Assembly (NCBI GenBank): GCA_001972305.1
Contig: BDDD01000993.1
Coordinates: forward strand, 124,001-188,000
DNA: 64,000 nucleotides
Direction of reading: 5' to 3'
DNA from: Cephalotus follicularis
Taxonomy: Eukaryota > Streptophyta > Magnoliopsida > Oxalidales > Cephalotaceae
In this document: positions 10,211 to 21,355 of the stretch, piece after piece
Layout: each line of letters opens with the position of its first letter
How positions within the stretch are numbered: position 1 is the first letter of the stretch
Program-made: the position numbers and the translations under genes
The notes under the pieces: generated by a model
Seen by the model: only the letters and a program-made list of their open reading frames with translations
Databases searched by the model: none
What the model was told of the DNA's origin: nothing

Positions 10211-10293
10211 GTAAGCCCACCTGTCTTCGATCTTCTTCTTTGGACTTCGAATCTTTTTGTCGAACCTGCATTGACGCGTTCTCTTTTTCACAG
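10211..10293 (+). other. Intron 2 of the element 1 antisense gene
   Basis: GTAAGCCC...CTTTTTCACAG, 83 nt. The next exon starts GCTATGGTCAAC (AMVN). Elements 2 and 3 have an intron at the same site, followed by GCTCTGAAT or GCTTTAAAT (ALNN). Confidence 0.7.
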
Positions 10294-11109
10294 GCTATGG
10301 TCAACGCCCATCTCTTTATGGAGAAGACCGACCAGGAGTCCAGCCTGAACGAGCAGCTGGGGCCTGAGAACGCCGAGCTGGGCAGATCTTTGGCCGCGGC
10401 TCGCGCCCAGCTGGAGGAGGTACTGGGGGCCCAGGAAAAGCTGGCGGCTGAGAAGGAGGAGGCCGTGCAGGAGGCTCGGAAGGAAAGGGGGCTCAAAATT
10501 GCCTTAGCAGAGCGGGCAGATGGGCTCGAGGGAAGGGTGGAGGCTCTGAGTAGCCAGCTGGCCAAGTGTCAAGAGCTTGGAGACGCCAGGGCCAGGGCCG
10601 CTGCAGAGAGGGCTGTCCTGGACTTCAAAGCCTCGGCGGAGTACCGGGACGCAATGGACCAGGCCGTGGAGCTCTACAAAGCCTCCGAGGACTTCAATCG
10701 CGAGGTCTTGAAGAAATCCTTAGCCAATTTGGGGTACTACACCTGCCGGAATATGGTGGAGTGCTTTCCGGACCTCCCGCTAGGGTCCTTCGTCTGTGGC
10801 CCTTCCGTAGCTGAGTACACTTCATTCCGGAGGGCGTCGAAGAGGCCGAGGAAGAGGCCTTCAGAGCCTTTAATGAGGAGCAGAGTCAAGCTCAGGGTCC
10901 CCACTGGTCGCCCAACGGTCACGACATTGTCCCCTTCGATGCATCTGCTGAGGCAGCTTTTGATGCCGAGCCCCTCTCGTGGATCATTGGTGAGGAGTCC
11001 GCCCCAGCACGGACGACCGGGGGTGATCCAGCTCCCCCTCCCGGTCTCAGCCATGAAGACCCTCCTCCTCCCGCCGATAGTGGACATACCCTCGGGGGAC
11101 GAGGCCTAG
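10294..11109 (+). pseudogene. Antisense gene exon 3, element 1: coiled-coil C-terminal region
   Basis: The exon is open from AMVNAHLF to the stop at 11107. It encodes a Glu/Ala/Lys-rich heptad region (about 10340-10600) and then a conserved block with YRDAMDQAVELYKASEDF and a YYTCRN motif, which match SLMEASVEDFKAFEAF and YNYRNW in element 3. The final part is basic, unlike the acidic tails of elements 2 and 3, which suggests a late frameshift. A T-rich region follows and may hold the 3' end. Confidence 0.6.
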
Positions 11110-11112
11110 AGT

Positions 11113-14100
11113 AGCTTTTTTCTTTTTTGTTTTTAGTTTCACTTTGTAACTTTTTCCTTTTTCTGCCTTGTAATTTTGAGTTATTAATACAATGAAGTGT
11201 TTTTACATTTAACTTGTCTGTTTCGTTTATTTGCTTTTAACAATCCATAAAGCACTTAGGGAGCATCGCGCTCCCTGGCCCCGGGCTCTGCCAGCCTTGC
11301 GCGCTGCGCTTACGCTCCTCCCAGGCCTGCACTGTCCCCTTAGGGCATTTGAACGCAAACAACATCACAATCCTATAACTTGACAGGCTCGATCACTTAG
11401 GTTTGGCCGTCCTCTTAGGGTGATGAAGTGTAAATAGTATAACCGTCTCTGACTTGATAAACTTGGTCACCTAAGCTTGTTAGTCCCCTTAGGACAACAA
11501 AGTGTGAATTGTATAATCATCTTTAAACTTTGATCGCCCAAGCTTGGTAGTCCCCTTGGGACACCTCGTTTTAAAGGTGCTTAGGCAAAAAAAGACTTAG
11601 CCTGTTGCGTTCGCAGACTAAGCTTCTGGTCTGCCCGGACAAGTTCCTATGGGTTTGCCGCGTAGGTTGTCGTCTGGCTCAGCAAGTGGTGAGCTAGGTC
11701 GTCTGAGCTTGCAGTCCACGTAGGGACACTTGAATTCAAGTGCTCAGTACGGAGAACTTGATCGTTGCGAGTTCCCATGGATTCGCCTTTCAAGACACGA
11801 CTTCGGGTCCGACCGAGAAAGTTCCCGACCAGGGGACACTCCCGTGGGAGTCTCTCTTTTTTTTGTGTTGGGTGCTAGGTACCCTACTGGGGAGCTGGGG
11901 TCGAGCGACCACAAGCTGGGTTCTGGTGGTGTGCTCGGGCGTTGGAGCCCGGACCGGCTCGCGGTTGTTAAGGAAGAAAAGGAAGTTTGTCTTAGCTTTA
12001 CCCGCGCTCCCGACCTCGGACCAGCCCGGCCCCTGGAGACACTTTGTCAGGTGTGCCCCGGCGGAACCCTCGAGTACGTAGCCAGGATGAAATTCTGCCT
12101 CCTTAGCATTAGTTGAGCGTTCGGGGGAAGCTGGGGTAGTTTTCCCCGCTTGGCGTTGCTAGGTCTGCCCCCTGGGGGGTCTTTGTGGTGCTCCCCTGGT
12201 GGGGATGATTTGTTAGAGTTGGTCGGCGACTGTTCAGAGGTTTAAGGACATGAACATTGGACCTCCGGCCCCTTGCAAACTTGGAACTATAGTCTTGAAT
12301 AAAATTTTCAAAGGAAGAGTTGAAGAAAAAGTCTGCTTTATTTCCTGAGTTTGTGTACATTTAACAACTATTGTTAGTATTTCCTCAAATGCTCGGCGTT
12401 CCAAGCTCTGGCGATCTCCCTACCCCCTAGAGTTTCAAGTTTGAATATTCCCGGTCGGAGTACTCTCTTGATCTTGTATGGCCTATCCCAGGCAGGGGCT
12501 AGCTTTCCTCTAGTCCCGGTGGGGTCTGAAATTACTGAGTTGCGCAGGACCAGGTCTCCTTGCCTTAGTGGTCTGGGGCTCACCCTCTTGTTGTAGTAAC
12601 AGCTCACCCTTTGTTGATAAGCTGCAACTCTGATGGCGGCCTTGTCTCTGAGCTCTCCTACCAGATCGAGGAGGCATCTGAGCCCTTCTTTGTTATTTTG
12701 CTCTGTGAAGTGCACCACCCTTGGTGACTGGACACCAATCTTCACCGGTATCATGGCCTCCGCTCTGAAGCAAAGATTGAATGGGGACTCCCCGGTGGTG
12801 GTCTGAGGAGTAGTTCTATACGCCCACAAAACACTTGGTAGCTCATTTTTCTTTTTTCTTTTTAGTTTCACTTTGTAACTTTTTCCTTTTTCTGCCTTGT
12901 AATTTTGAGCTATTAATACAATGAAGTGTTTTTACATTTAACTGGTCCATTTTGTTTATTTGCCTTTAACAATTCACAAAGCACTTAGGAAGCATCGCTC
13001 TCCCTGGCCCCGGGTTCTGCCAGCCTTGCGCGCGGCGCTTGCGCTCCTCCCGGGCCTGTACTGTCCCCTTAGGGAAGTTGAACGCAAACAACATCTCAAT
13101 CCTATAACTTGACACGCTCGATCACTTAGGTTTGGCCGTCCTCTTAGGATGATGAAGTGTAAATAGTATAACCGTCTCTAACTTGATAAACTTGATCACC
13201 TAAGCTTGTTAGTCCCCTTAGGACAACAAAGTATGAATTGTATAATCGTCTTTAAACTTTGATCGCCCAAGCTTGGTAGTCCCCTTGGGACACCTCGTTT
13301 TAAAGGTGCTTAGGCAAAAAAGACTTGGCCTGTGCAGGCTCTGTTGCATTCGTAGACTAAGCTTCTGCTCTGCCCGGACAAGTTCCTATGGGTTTGCCGC
13401 GCAGGTTGTCATCTGGCTCAGCAAGTCGCGAGCCAGGTTGTCTGAGCTCGCAGTCCGCTCAGGGACACTTGTATTAAAGCGCTTAGTACAACGAACTTGA
13501 TCGTTGCGAGTTCCCATGGATTCGCCTCTCAAGACACGACTTCAGGTCCGGTCCCGCAAGTTCCTGTGGGATTGCCGACCGGGGGATGCTCCCCGGGGGG
13601 TCTTATTGTTTCTTTGGAAGTCTTCACGTGATCCCCCGGGGGAGGCTTTTTGTTGGTAGCTCCGCTGGAGAGCTCGGGTCGGTCAGCCATAAGCTGGGGT
13701 CTGGTGGAGCCCTCGGGCGTCGGTGCCCGGGCTCGGGCGCGGGCTTTACGCAGGAGTAAGAGGCTTGGCCTAGTTTTGCTCGTGCTCCCGTCCTCAGTTC
13801 AGCCCGGCCCCTGGAGATGTTTTTTCAAGGGTGCCCCGGCGAAACCCTTGAGCATGCCGCCCGGGTGAGACCCCGTCCCTTCGGCGTCGGTTGAGCGTTT
13901 GGGGGTGGGGGTTGTTCCCCCTGCTTAGCGTTGTTAGGTCCGCCCTCCTGGCGCTTCGGGGAGGCTTTGTTAGAGTTGGTCGGCAGCTGTTCAGGGGTTG
14001 AAGAACATGAACATTGGACCTCCGGCCCCTTGCGAACTTGGAACTATAGTCTTGAATATAATTTTTGGAGGAAGAGTTGAGAAAAAAGTCTTTTATTTCC

Positions 14101-14590
14101 TGAGTTTGTGTACATTTAACAGCTATTGGTAGTATTTCCTCAGATGCTCGGCATTCCAAGCTCTGACAATCTCCCTACCCCCCAGAGTTTCAAGTTTGAA
14201 TGTTCTTGGTCGGAGTACTCTTGTGATCTTGTATGGCCCCTCCCAGGCAGGGGCTAGCTTTCCTCTAGTCCCGGTGGGGTCTGAAATTGCTGAGTTACGC
14301 AGGACCATGTCTCCTTGGCTTAGTGGTCTGGGGCTCACCCTCTTGTTGTAGTAACGGCTCACCCTTTGTTGGTAAGCTACGACTCTGATGGCGGCCTTGT
14401 CTCTGAGCTCTCCCACCAGATCGAGGAGGCATCTGAGCCCTTCTTCGTTATTTTGCTCTGTGAAGTGCACAACCCTTGGTGACTGGACACCAATCTCCAT
14501 CGGTATCATGGTCTCCGCTTCGAAGCAAAGACTGAATGGGGACTCCCCAGTGGTAGTCCGAGTAGTAGTTCTATACGCCCACAAAACACT
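11113..14590 (-). repeat. Tandem duplication of about 1.74 kb: pol 3' end plus intergenic region
   Basis: The segment 11113-12842 reappears at about 12843-14590. For example, TAGTTTCACTTTGTAAC starts at 11134 and 12863, and the integrase C-terminal end lies at 12374 and 14123. The junction near 12838-12850 joins the GGTAGCTC of pol to the T-run beside the antisense gene's end, with GTAGCT shared at both breakpoints. By eye the copies differ at roughly one base in 20. Each copy holds short hairpins and the conserved GATCGTTGCGAGTTC block. Confidence 0.85.
12374..12842 (-). pseudogene. Duplicated integrase C-terminal fragment
   Basis: About 155 residues, from LPSVLWAYRTT to the AWNAEHLRKY end, repeat the integrase C-terminal region at 14123-14610. 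No catalytic core precedes the fragment; upstream in its frame is the T-rich tract created by the duplication junction. It is a by-product of the tandem duplication. Confidence 0.85.
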
Positions 14591-15345
14591 TGGTAGCTCC
14601 TCCGTCCATCTTCCTTTGCTGTCTTCAAGGAGCTTCTTCAAGCCCGAGATGATTTCTCTGTTTATTACCTCTGCTTGGCCGTTGCTCTGGGGGTAGGCCA
14701 CAGAGGCGAGCCTATGCTCTATTCTCCACTCTTGGCAAAAGTCGCAGAAAGCCTGGCAGTCAAACTGCTTCCCATTATCTGAAACTATTATCCTTGGGAC
14801 TCCGAACCTGCAGATGATGGACTTCCATACGAAGCTTTCGGTGTTCTTCTCTGTGATAGTGGCCAGGGGTTCCGCCTCTACCCACTTGGTAAAATAATCC
14901 ACTGCTATAATGAGGAACTTCCTCTGGCCTGTGGCCATTGGAAGTGGTCCTACAAAATCCATCCCCCATTGTGCAAAGGGCCAGGGGGCCGTTATAGATG
15001 TCAGAGGTTGAGAAGGTCTTCTGCTTATGTTCGCATTCTTCTGACACTTGTCGCATCTCCTCACCAAATCGATGCATCTTGGTGCAAAGTTGGCCAATAG
15101 TAGCCTTGCCTTAGCAGCTTATGGGACAACGTCCTGCCCTCTGTATGGTTACCACACACTCCTTCATGGACCTCCCTTAGAGCATAATCGGCCTCTAGGG
15201 GAGCCAGGCATCTCATCCAGGGAAACGAAAAAGACCTTTTGTAAAGAATCCCATCACGGAGCTGAAATCTGTTTGCTCTGTACACCAGTTTCCTCACCTC
15301 CGCGGGGTCCTCGGGCAAGATTGCATCCCTTAATCCAATTAACAA
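14123..15345 (-). pseudogene. Element 1 integrase (frameshifted)
   Basis: The N-terminal zinc-binding region (HEGVCGNH, later CDKC) lies at 15345-15040 and is broken by a frameshift near 15065-15095. The catalytic core follows in the 14123-15097 frame: D in WGMDFVGP, D in VSDNGKQF and E in NGQAEVINRE form the DDE triad. The C-terminal part ends AWNAEHLRKYYQ. Integrase would insert the element cDNA and make the 5-bp TSD. Confidence 0.88.
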
Positions 15346-15819
15346 ACGGGGTCATCCAGTTCGGCTCCTGTGGCAAGTCAATGTCCATCACGTCTACCTC
15401 AGAGATGGTGGGCCTGTCCAGGTAGTCTACCATCACGGTTTGATTCCTCTCTAGCTCCCCTGCAGTGGCCAGTTTTGACAGCTGGTCTGCTCGGGAGTTT
15501 TCTACTCTGGGTATTTTCATGACTCTGAGAACTTCGAAAGCTGGCTTCAAACTCTGAAAGAGTGATAAGTATTTTGCCATTGAATCTTCTCGTACTCTCC
15601 ACAGGCCAGACCAACCACTAACTGAGAGTCGCTGGAGGCTTCTATCCTCTGCACTTCTAGATGTTTCGCAATTGTCAGCCCGGCTATAAGAGCTTCCCAC
15701 TCAGCTTCGTTGTTTGTGGCTTTGAAGCCAAACCTCAGAGCATACTCCAATGTCCACCCACTTGGACTTACCAGTACCACCCCTGCGCCACTGCCCGTGG
15801 TATAGGAAGAGCCATCCAT
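15254..15819 (-). pseudogene. Element 1 second (archaeal-type) RNase H and linker
   Basis: DGSS near the start, EAEWEAL, SDSQLVV and RADQLSKLA supply the acidic residues of an aRNH domain. The acquired second RNase H is diagnostic of Tat-lineage elements. The domain is in the same frame as the upstream RT but separated by a TAG at 15845-15847. A frameshift near 15590-15600 then moves the reading to the frame ending at 15254. Confidence 0.82.
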
Positions 15820-15846
15820 GGATAACTTCCAGCTCTCCCTCTCGCT

Positions 15847-18033
15847 CTAGGAGGGGTCCTCCTCCATACACTCCACAGGTGTATTATCTCCAACAAAGTC
15901 GGCCAGGACCTGTGACTTGGTCACTGGTCTGGCTTCGAACCTCACATCATACTCGTCTAGCTTGACTGACCACTTAATTAGTCTGCCCGAAGTGTCAGGC
16001 TTCGCGAGAACTTGCTTGAGCGGCTTGTCAGTCAGAACTTTGATTGTATGGGCTTGAAAATACGGCCTTAACTTCCTCGCCACGATGATTAAAGCATAGG
16101 CGAACTTCTTCACCTCCGGGTACCTCCCCTCGGCATCATTTAGCGCTTTGCTCACATAGTACACCGGTCTTTGAACCTTCTCTTCCTCCATGACCAACAC
16201 TGCACTCACTGCGCCCGGGGTGGCCGCGAGGTACAAGTACAAGTATTCCCCGTCCTTAGGCTTTGAGATCAGGGGCGGGGAGGCCAGGTATTCCTTCAAC
16301 TTGTCGAAGGCTGCTTGGCATTCATCTGACCAGGAAAATCCCTTGGGGTCCCTCAGCACCCTGAAGAAAGGGAGGCATTTCTCTGCCGACTTCGAAACAA
16401 ACCTGCTCAGGGCCGCTACCTTTCCATTCAGCTTTTGCACCTCCTTGACAGTTTGGGGAGGCCTCATATCTTGAACAGCCGAGATCTTCTCCGGATTGGC
16501 TTCTATTCCTCTGCATGAGACCATGAATCCTAGGAACTTGCCCGAGGTGACCCCAAAAGTGCATTTGGAAGGATTGAGCTTCATTTGATATCTTCTCAGT
16601 ACCTCAAATGTCTCATCCAGGTCTCTGATGTGAGGGCTCCTGGCCGGGGTTTTGACGAGCATATCATCGATATAGACCTCCATGTTCCTCCCGATCTGGG
16701 GATCAAAAATCTTGTTGACCAGTCGTTGGTAGGTGGCCCCTGCGTTCTTCAGACCAAAGGGCATGACCTTGTAGCAGTACATCCCCCGGTCCGTGATAAA
16801 GGTTGTTTTGTCCTCGTCGGGCTTATACATAGGGACTTGATTATACCCTGAGTAAGCATCTAGGAAGCTCAACATTCTGTAGCCAGAGGTCGCATCCACC
16901 AGCTGGTCTATCTTTGGAAGAGGGAAGTGATCCTTGGGACAAGCTTTGCTGAGGTCTGTGAAGTCGATGCACATCCTCCACTTGCCGTTTGCCTTTTTGA
17001 CTAGGACCGGGTTCGCCAGCCAGTCTGAGTAATGCACCTCCCGTACGAACCCTGCCTGCATGAGCTTGCTCACCTCATCAGCTATCGCTTGCTGACGCTC
17101 GGGAGCAAAGTTCCTCTTCTTCTGTTTGGTTGGGGTCCTTGCCGGGTCCACGCTTAGTTTGTGAACCATTACGCTTGGACTGATCCCGGGGACCTCTTCT
17201 GCCAACCAGGCAAACACATCTCGGTTACTCTGAAGGAATGTCATTAATTCCCCCTTATCCACCTCTCCGAGCTGTGAGCCGACTTGGAAGACTCTCTCGG
17301 AGTTGCCCGCTTCCAGGGGCACTTGGGCCACGTCTACAGCCGACTGTGGCCGCTCGGGCTCCATGTCCCCACGGAGCTCTACGTTCACTACCATAAGCAC
17401 CTTGTCCTTTCCTCGGTCAGTGACTGACGTCTTGTAGCATTGCCTGGCTGCCTGCTGGTCTCCTTTGGCTTCTCCCACACCAAACCTCGTAGGGAACTTC
17501 ATGAGTAAGTACCTCGTGAACACTATTGCTTCCATCAGGTTCAGCCATGGTCGCCCGATTATAGCGTTGTATGGGCTTGGCGTATCAACCACCAGGAAAG
17601 TCATCTGCACCTGGGTTTGGCATGGAGCTGTGCCTGCAACTACCGAAAGGTCGACGGATCCTAGAGGATGGACTATCTCCCCTGCGAAGCCGACCAGCGG
17701 GGTCTTCACGGGCTTCAACTGTTCGACCGGTATCCTGAGTTGATCAAAAGCATGCTTGTACAGAATATCGGCCGAGCTGCCGCTGTCGATCAAAATCCTT
17801 TTCATGGTGAAAAGTTCCACCATGAGAGTCACCACCACTGGATCGTCGTGAGGGAGACGTACTCCCTCATAGTCCGCCTCGGAGAAGGATATGACCTCCT
17901 CAACTCCGCCAGTTCTCAGCCTCTTGCTGTGATGGACCTGTTGCACCGCCAGGGACTGCCTCCCATAGGCTTTTCTGCCATTCTTGTGGTAGCCACCGGA
18001 AGCGACCCCCCCCAGAGATGGTGTGGATAACAC
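15847..18033 (-). pseudogene. Element 1 protease, reverse transcriptase and degenerate RNase H
   Basis: A 728-codon frame. The aspartic protease motif LIDSGSSADIL is at about residue 80. RT follows, with MCIDFTDLSKACPKDHFPLP, FLDAYSGYNQ, MPFGLKNAGATYQ and the catalytic YIDDM. The first RNase H (LYLAATPGAVSAVL...TDKPLKQVL) lacks the usual leading catalytic Asp, consistent with replacement by the aRNH. The frame differs from the preceding Gag frame: the shift falls at an eight-base G run (8 C on the plus strand near 18006-18013), where element 3 has seven. Confidence 0.9.
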
Positions 18034-18440
18034 CCCTGAGGTTTTTGCTGCAACTCTTCCTCCTGCCGGGGAGCCTCCTCTCTCCTTTGCTCCCTCCTTC
18101 CCTGGGGAGCGTCCCTATCTACATACTTGCGTAAATGCCCTCTTCGGATCAGATCCTCAATCTGATTCTTCAGTTGCCTGCATTCATCGGTATCGTGTCC
18201 ATGGTCACGATGGTACCGGCAGTATTTCTCCACGTCCCTTCTCTCTGCTGGGGACCTTAACTTCTCGGGCCACTGGATGGGGACCTTATCCTGCTCCACG
18301 GCCAGTATCCTGGTACGGGTGTCTAGGAGGGGGGCAAAGTGGTTGTAAGATGGGGTCGGTGCCCCTCCCTGAGTAGGGCCCTCCCTCCTAGAGAGCTTGT
18401 GTCTGAGGTCGTCCTTGGTCAGGTCCGTTCTCTCCCTCAT
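17916..18440 (-). pseudogene. Element 1 Gag-protease linker with Cys/His cluster
   Basis: This frame continues in phase from the Gag frame after its TAA at 18510-18512. It carries KYCRYHRDHGHDTDEC, a Cys/His cluster resembling an altered zinc knuckle, then an Arg/Gln/Glu-rich stretch before the frame is lost at the poly-G run. The same block is found in all four Tat elements. Confidence 0.75.
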
Positions 18441-18512
18441 CTTCTCTTTCCTTTCAGGAGCATTTCGTGAATGGTCTTCTCTCTCCTCCTGATGGCCCGA
18501 CCAGGGGGCTTT

Positions 18513-19772
18513 TTATTTTCTGGCCGCCATCTCTTCTTCCGCGTTGACGTATCTCTCTGCCCTCCTCAGCAAGTCTGCCATGTCCAAGGCGGGTCTCTTC
18601 AGAAGGGAGAAGGTGAAAGAGGAGTTGTTCCTCAGGCCGTTGCTTAATGCCGCCATAGCGAAAGATGGCTCCAGGTTCTTCACCGTGAGCGACTCCTTGT
18701 TGAACCTGGTTAGGTAGTCCCTTAATGACCCATCCCTTCCTTGCACCACGTTCATCGGATGGGTGACATTCCTCCTCTGCGTGGTACTGTTGAGGAATTT
18801 GGTGACGAAGAGCTCCGTGAGTTGATCAAAGTCGTCTACTGACTTCTGGGCCAGGGTCGAGAACCATGACTGGCCGGCTCCAGTCAGTGTGGACGGGAAC
18901 CCTCGGTAGAGCGTGGCGTCTGAAGCCTGGTGTACCAACATATTTTTGATGTAGGTGAGGACATGCTGGAGGGGGTCCGTGGACCCGTCATATTTGTCAA
19001 GGCTGGGGAGCCGGAACCCACTGGGGATGCGCTCTGCCATGATCTCTGTCGTGAACGGATGGGCGCTGAGGCTGCGCACCTCCGCCAGGTATCCCTTCGG
19101 CTTCTCGGCTCCTTGGAGCCTTTTCTCCACCTCCGCAAGCCTTCTGTTCATTGCTTGCTCCACGTCTTCGATGTTTCTAACCCTGCTAGAAACACGCAAC
19201 CCCCCAGCCAGAGCGGCTGTGTGGTCGTGCCTGCTCCCCCGCTCCGCTCCTTCTCTGCGCGAAGCGTTGGTGCACGTCGGCGCCTGCTCTATGCCTCTGG
19301 CCTCCCCTTGAGGGTCCACCTCCATTGGCTAACGCTTAGGACGCGCTCTACTGGGATCGTTAGGTTGATCCCGAGCGGTCGAGGACTCGACCCGCTGAGA
19401 TGCGTTGATCTCAGGTCTCCTCCCCAGGGGAACATGGTCCCCTGACCGCCTTAGGGGAAGTTCGTCTCCCCTCGGCGGGTTTTGCCTGGCACCATGTGGG
19501 TGCCGTGTCTCCACCTCTGGTCTACTGGGACCAGAAACTCCTCAGACCACTTGCTGGACAGGCCTGGCTGGCTGCTGTTGGTTGGCCAAAGTAGTGACCA
19601 ACAAATCGGTAATACGCTCCACCCCTTGGAGCAGACGATTGAGCTGCTCCCCCGTAACCGGAACCTGCTCGACGTCCATGGAAACTTGACTGATTTGGGC
19701 TGGGTCGTTCCCCGCCGTACGTTGGCTTCCACCTGCTGTGGAGTAGTTGTTAACGTTCTTCCTCGGAGGCAT
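18513..19772 (-). pseudogene. Element 1 gag
   Basis: The ATG at 19772 (MPPRKN) lies 28 nt beyond the primer site. One frame runs to TAA at 18510-18512, interrupted by a TGA after QQVV (about 19540) and a TAG before MEVDP (about 19327). The retrotransposon gag domain spans about 19060-18520 and includes IPSGFRLPSLDKYDGSTDP, ALYRGFP-type and SWFSTLAQKSVDDFDQL blocks, ending MAARK. Gag would form the virus-like particle. Confidence 0.85.
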
Positions 19773-19799
19773 GATTCTAGATGACTTTTCGCTGCGTTT

Positions 19800-19815
19800 C
19801 CCACAGACGGCGCCA
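19800..19815 (-). other. Element 1 primer binding site
   Basis: On the minus strand TGGCGCCGTCTGTGGG begins 2 nt from the 5' LTR end. Its first nine bases match the complement of the tRNA-Asp 3' end used by many plant elements; the remainder does not, so the primer tRNA is inferred. The same motif, with changes, follows the 5' LTRs of elements 2, 3 and 4. Confidence 0.75.
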
Positions 19816-19817
19816 AC

Positions 19818-20465
19818 TGTTGATGCAGAAATCCTTCTGTCAACAGTACCCCACGTGTAAGGGCTTAATTTGTTTAGAGGAGACGCGGGAATCTGTCCGA
19901 GAAAGGGAGTTTAGTGATAGCTGATGATCCCTGCACAAGCAAGAGGGAACGGTAGAAGGTCCAGGAGGTGGTACTCCCGAAGACACTCCGACGCTCAAGT
20001 TAGCAGTTGTACAGAGAGAATTGAGGTTCTTTATGTGCTAGAAAAATGGCTGACCTTTGTATTGACTGTTGAACTGGTATTTATAGGAACGTCTGTGATT
20101 GATGAGTGTCCAATCGGGAGTTGGCTGCCCCTAGGGAGAAGACGTCAGTGGCCCTGACATTTCCCTTGGTCTCCTCCCCACTTGGTGTCCATAGCTGCAA
20201 GCCCATTAATGGATTGGAAGGCGGTGGCAGCTTGTCAGTCTCTTTTCTCACACTGATGTGATGGGGTGTCAGCCTATCTGTATGGCTGCGCGGGCGTGCG
20301 AGACTGGCTTCCTGGCCTGTGTGGCGTATCAGACTGTTTGGGGAGACCTTTTTCTTGATTTATGACAAGACATATACTCCATGCTCTCATTCCCTGGGAG
20401 GACAGCTGTTATCCTCCTCTCCTGACACGTGTGATTAGGCTTATAAGAGATTTTTTCCCACATCA
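19818..20465 (-). mobile_element. Element 1, 5' LTR
   Basis: It is 648 bp, the same length as 5982-6629, with TG...CA ends. The TATAAATA box is at 20085-20078 (minus). It is followed on the plus strand by the second CTACT. Confidence 0.93.
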
Positions 20466-20470
20466 CTACT
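20466..20470. repeat. TSD of element 1, right copy (CTACT)
   Basis: Exact repeat of 5977-5981, directly after CCCACATCA. Confidence 0.9.
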
Positions 20471-20827
20471 CATTATCCATCCATGATTTCTCTAAAACAA
20501 CACGAGAAATCTCAAGATTTCACAAAGAAGTCAGTATATCTCAATTATCGAATATATGCTAGGATTCCAACAATGTGTTAATATGAGACATATTTAACAT
20601 GTGACATAAATAGTTATAGTTGAGATAGACACTAGTATCAAGATTTTATGAATAGGATATGTCATAACAAAAGTAACAGACAAATAGAGGAGATAGTTTT
20701 ATTTTCTAATAATGAAAATCTAACAAGTTACATTGTTTGAACGAATTATTGGTGTCATATCATCTTAAACTATTAATGAATGAAATGACTTCCCTTTTTA
20801 TTTATATAACTAAAATTACGTCGTTTT
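20471..20827. other. AT-rich spacer between elements 1 and 2
   Basis: No open frame, repeat or RNA gene is visible. It is likely ancestral host sequence that received both insertions. Confidence 0.7.
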
Positions 20828-20832
20828 ATTAG

Positions 20833-21303
20833 TGTTGATGCTGAAATTAACTATACAACAGTCCTCCACGTGTGAATGTTTGATTTGTTGGAGGAAACGC
20901 GTTGGATACTCCAAAGAAGATAGTGGATTGGTGTTCTTTAGTTTTCCCTGCATACAAAGAAAGCAAATAATCGAAAGTCCAGGAGGTTTTCCTTTTGGGG
21001 ACATTCCTATGCTTAAGTCAGTTGTTATGCAGAGAAAATAGTATGTGTAAATGGCAAATTGCTCGACTCACCCTTAGTCTTTTTTGGGAGTATTTATAGC
21101 CTTACCTGGTTGTAATGTCTGCTAGCATCATTGTAGAGTTACTGGCCCCTTGTAATGGTCGGGATTCCAGACCATTACTTCATTGTGGGTAGAGGCGTTT
21201 TCTCCCCCATTATGACTACGTATTTGGTCGTTTTTACCCGTAATTGTGGGTATTAAAGGACACGTTTCAGTGCCTTATTAATAGATGAATTTTTCTCATA
21301 TCA
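20833..21303 (-). mobile_element. Element 2, 3' LTR
   Basis: TGTTGATGCTG...TCTCATATCA, 471 bp, aligning end to end with 34319-34789. On the minus strand the purine-rich GAAGACCATGGGGCATA abuts its start and is the likely PPT. The left flank is ATTAG. Confidence 0.92.
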
Positions 21304-21355
21304 TATGCCCCATGGTCTTCGTTTTCTGTACTTAGTAAATGAGGAGAAGCATTAG

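Larger units (their letters stand above)
5982..20465 (-). mobile_element. Element 1: complete Ty3/gypsy Tat-type retrotransposon
   Basis: Two LTRs of identical length (648 bp) bound a 13.2-kb interior, flanked by a perfect 5-bp TSD, CTACT. Gag-Pol is on the minus strand (19772 down to 14123). The element therefore reads, in its own sense, 5' LTR 20465-19818, PBS, gag, protease, RT, RNase H, aRNH, integrase, a tandem-duplicated pol-end segment, an antisense three-exon gene, a 68-bp minisatellite, PPT and 3' LTR 6629-5982. By eye about 30 mismatches separate the LTRs. The second RNase H, the accessory ORF and the 3' tandem repeats place it in the Tat lineage (Ogre/Retand/TatI-III relatives). 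Confidence 0.93.

Noticed and set aside
9494..10565. Long minus-strand open frames (265 and 299 codons) opposite the element 1 antisense gene
   Set aside because: They are complements of GC-rich, Ala/Arg/Glu-coding exons. The plus strand has homologs in two other elements; the minus frames do not.
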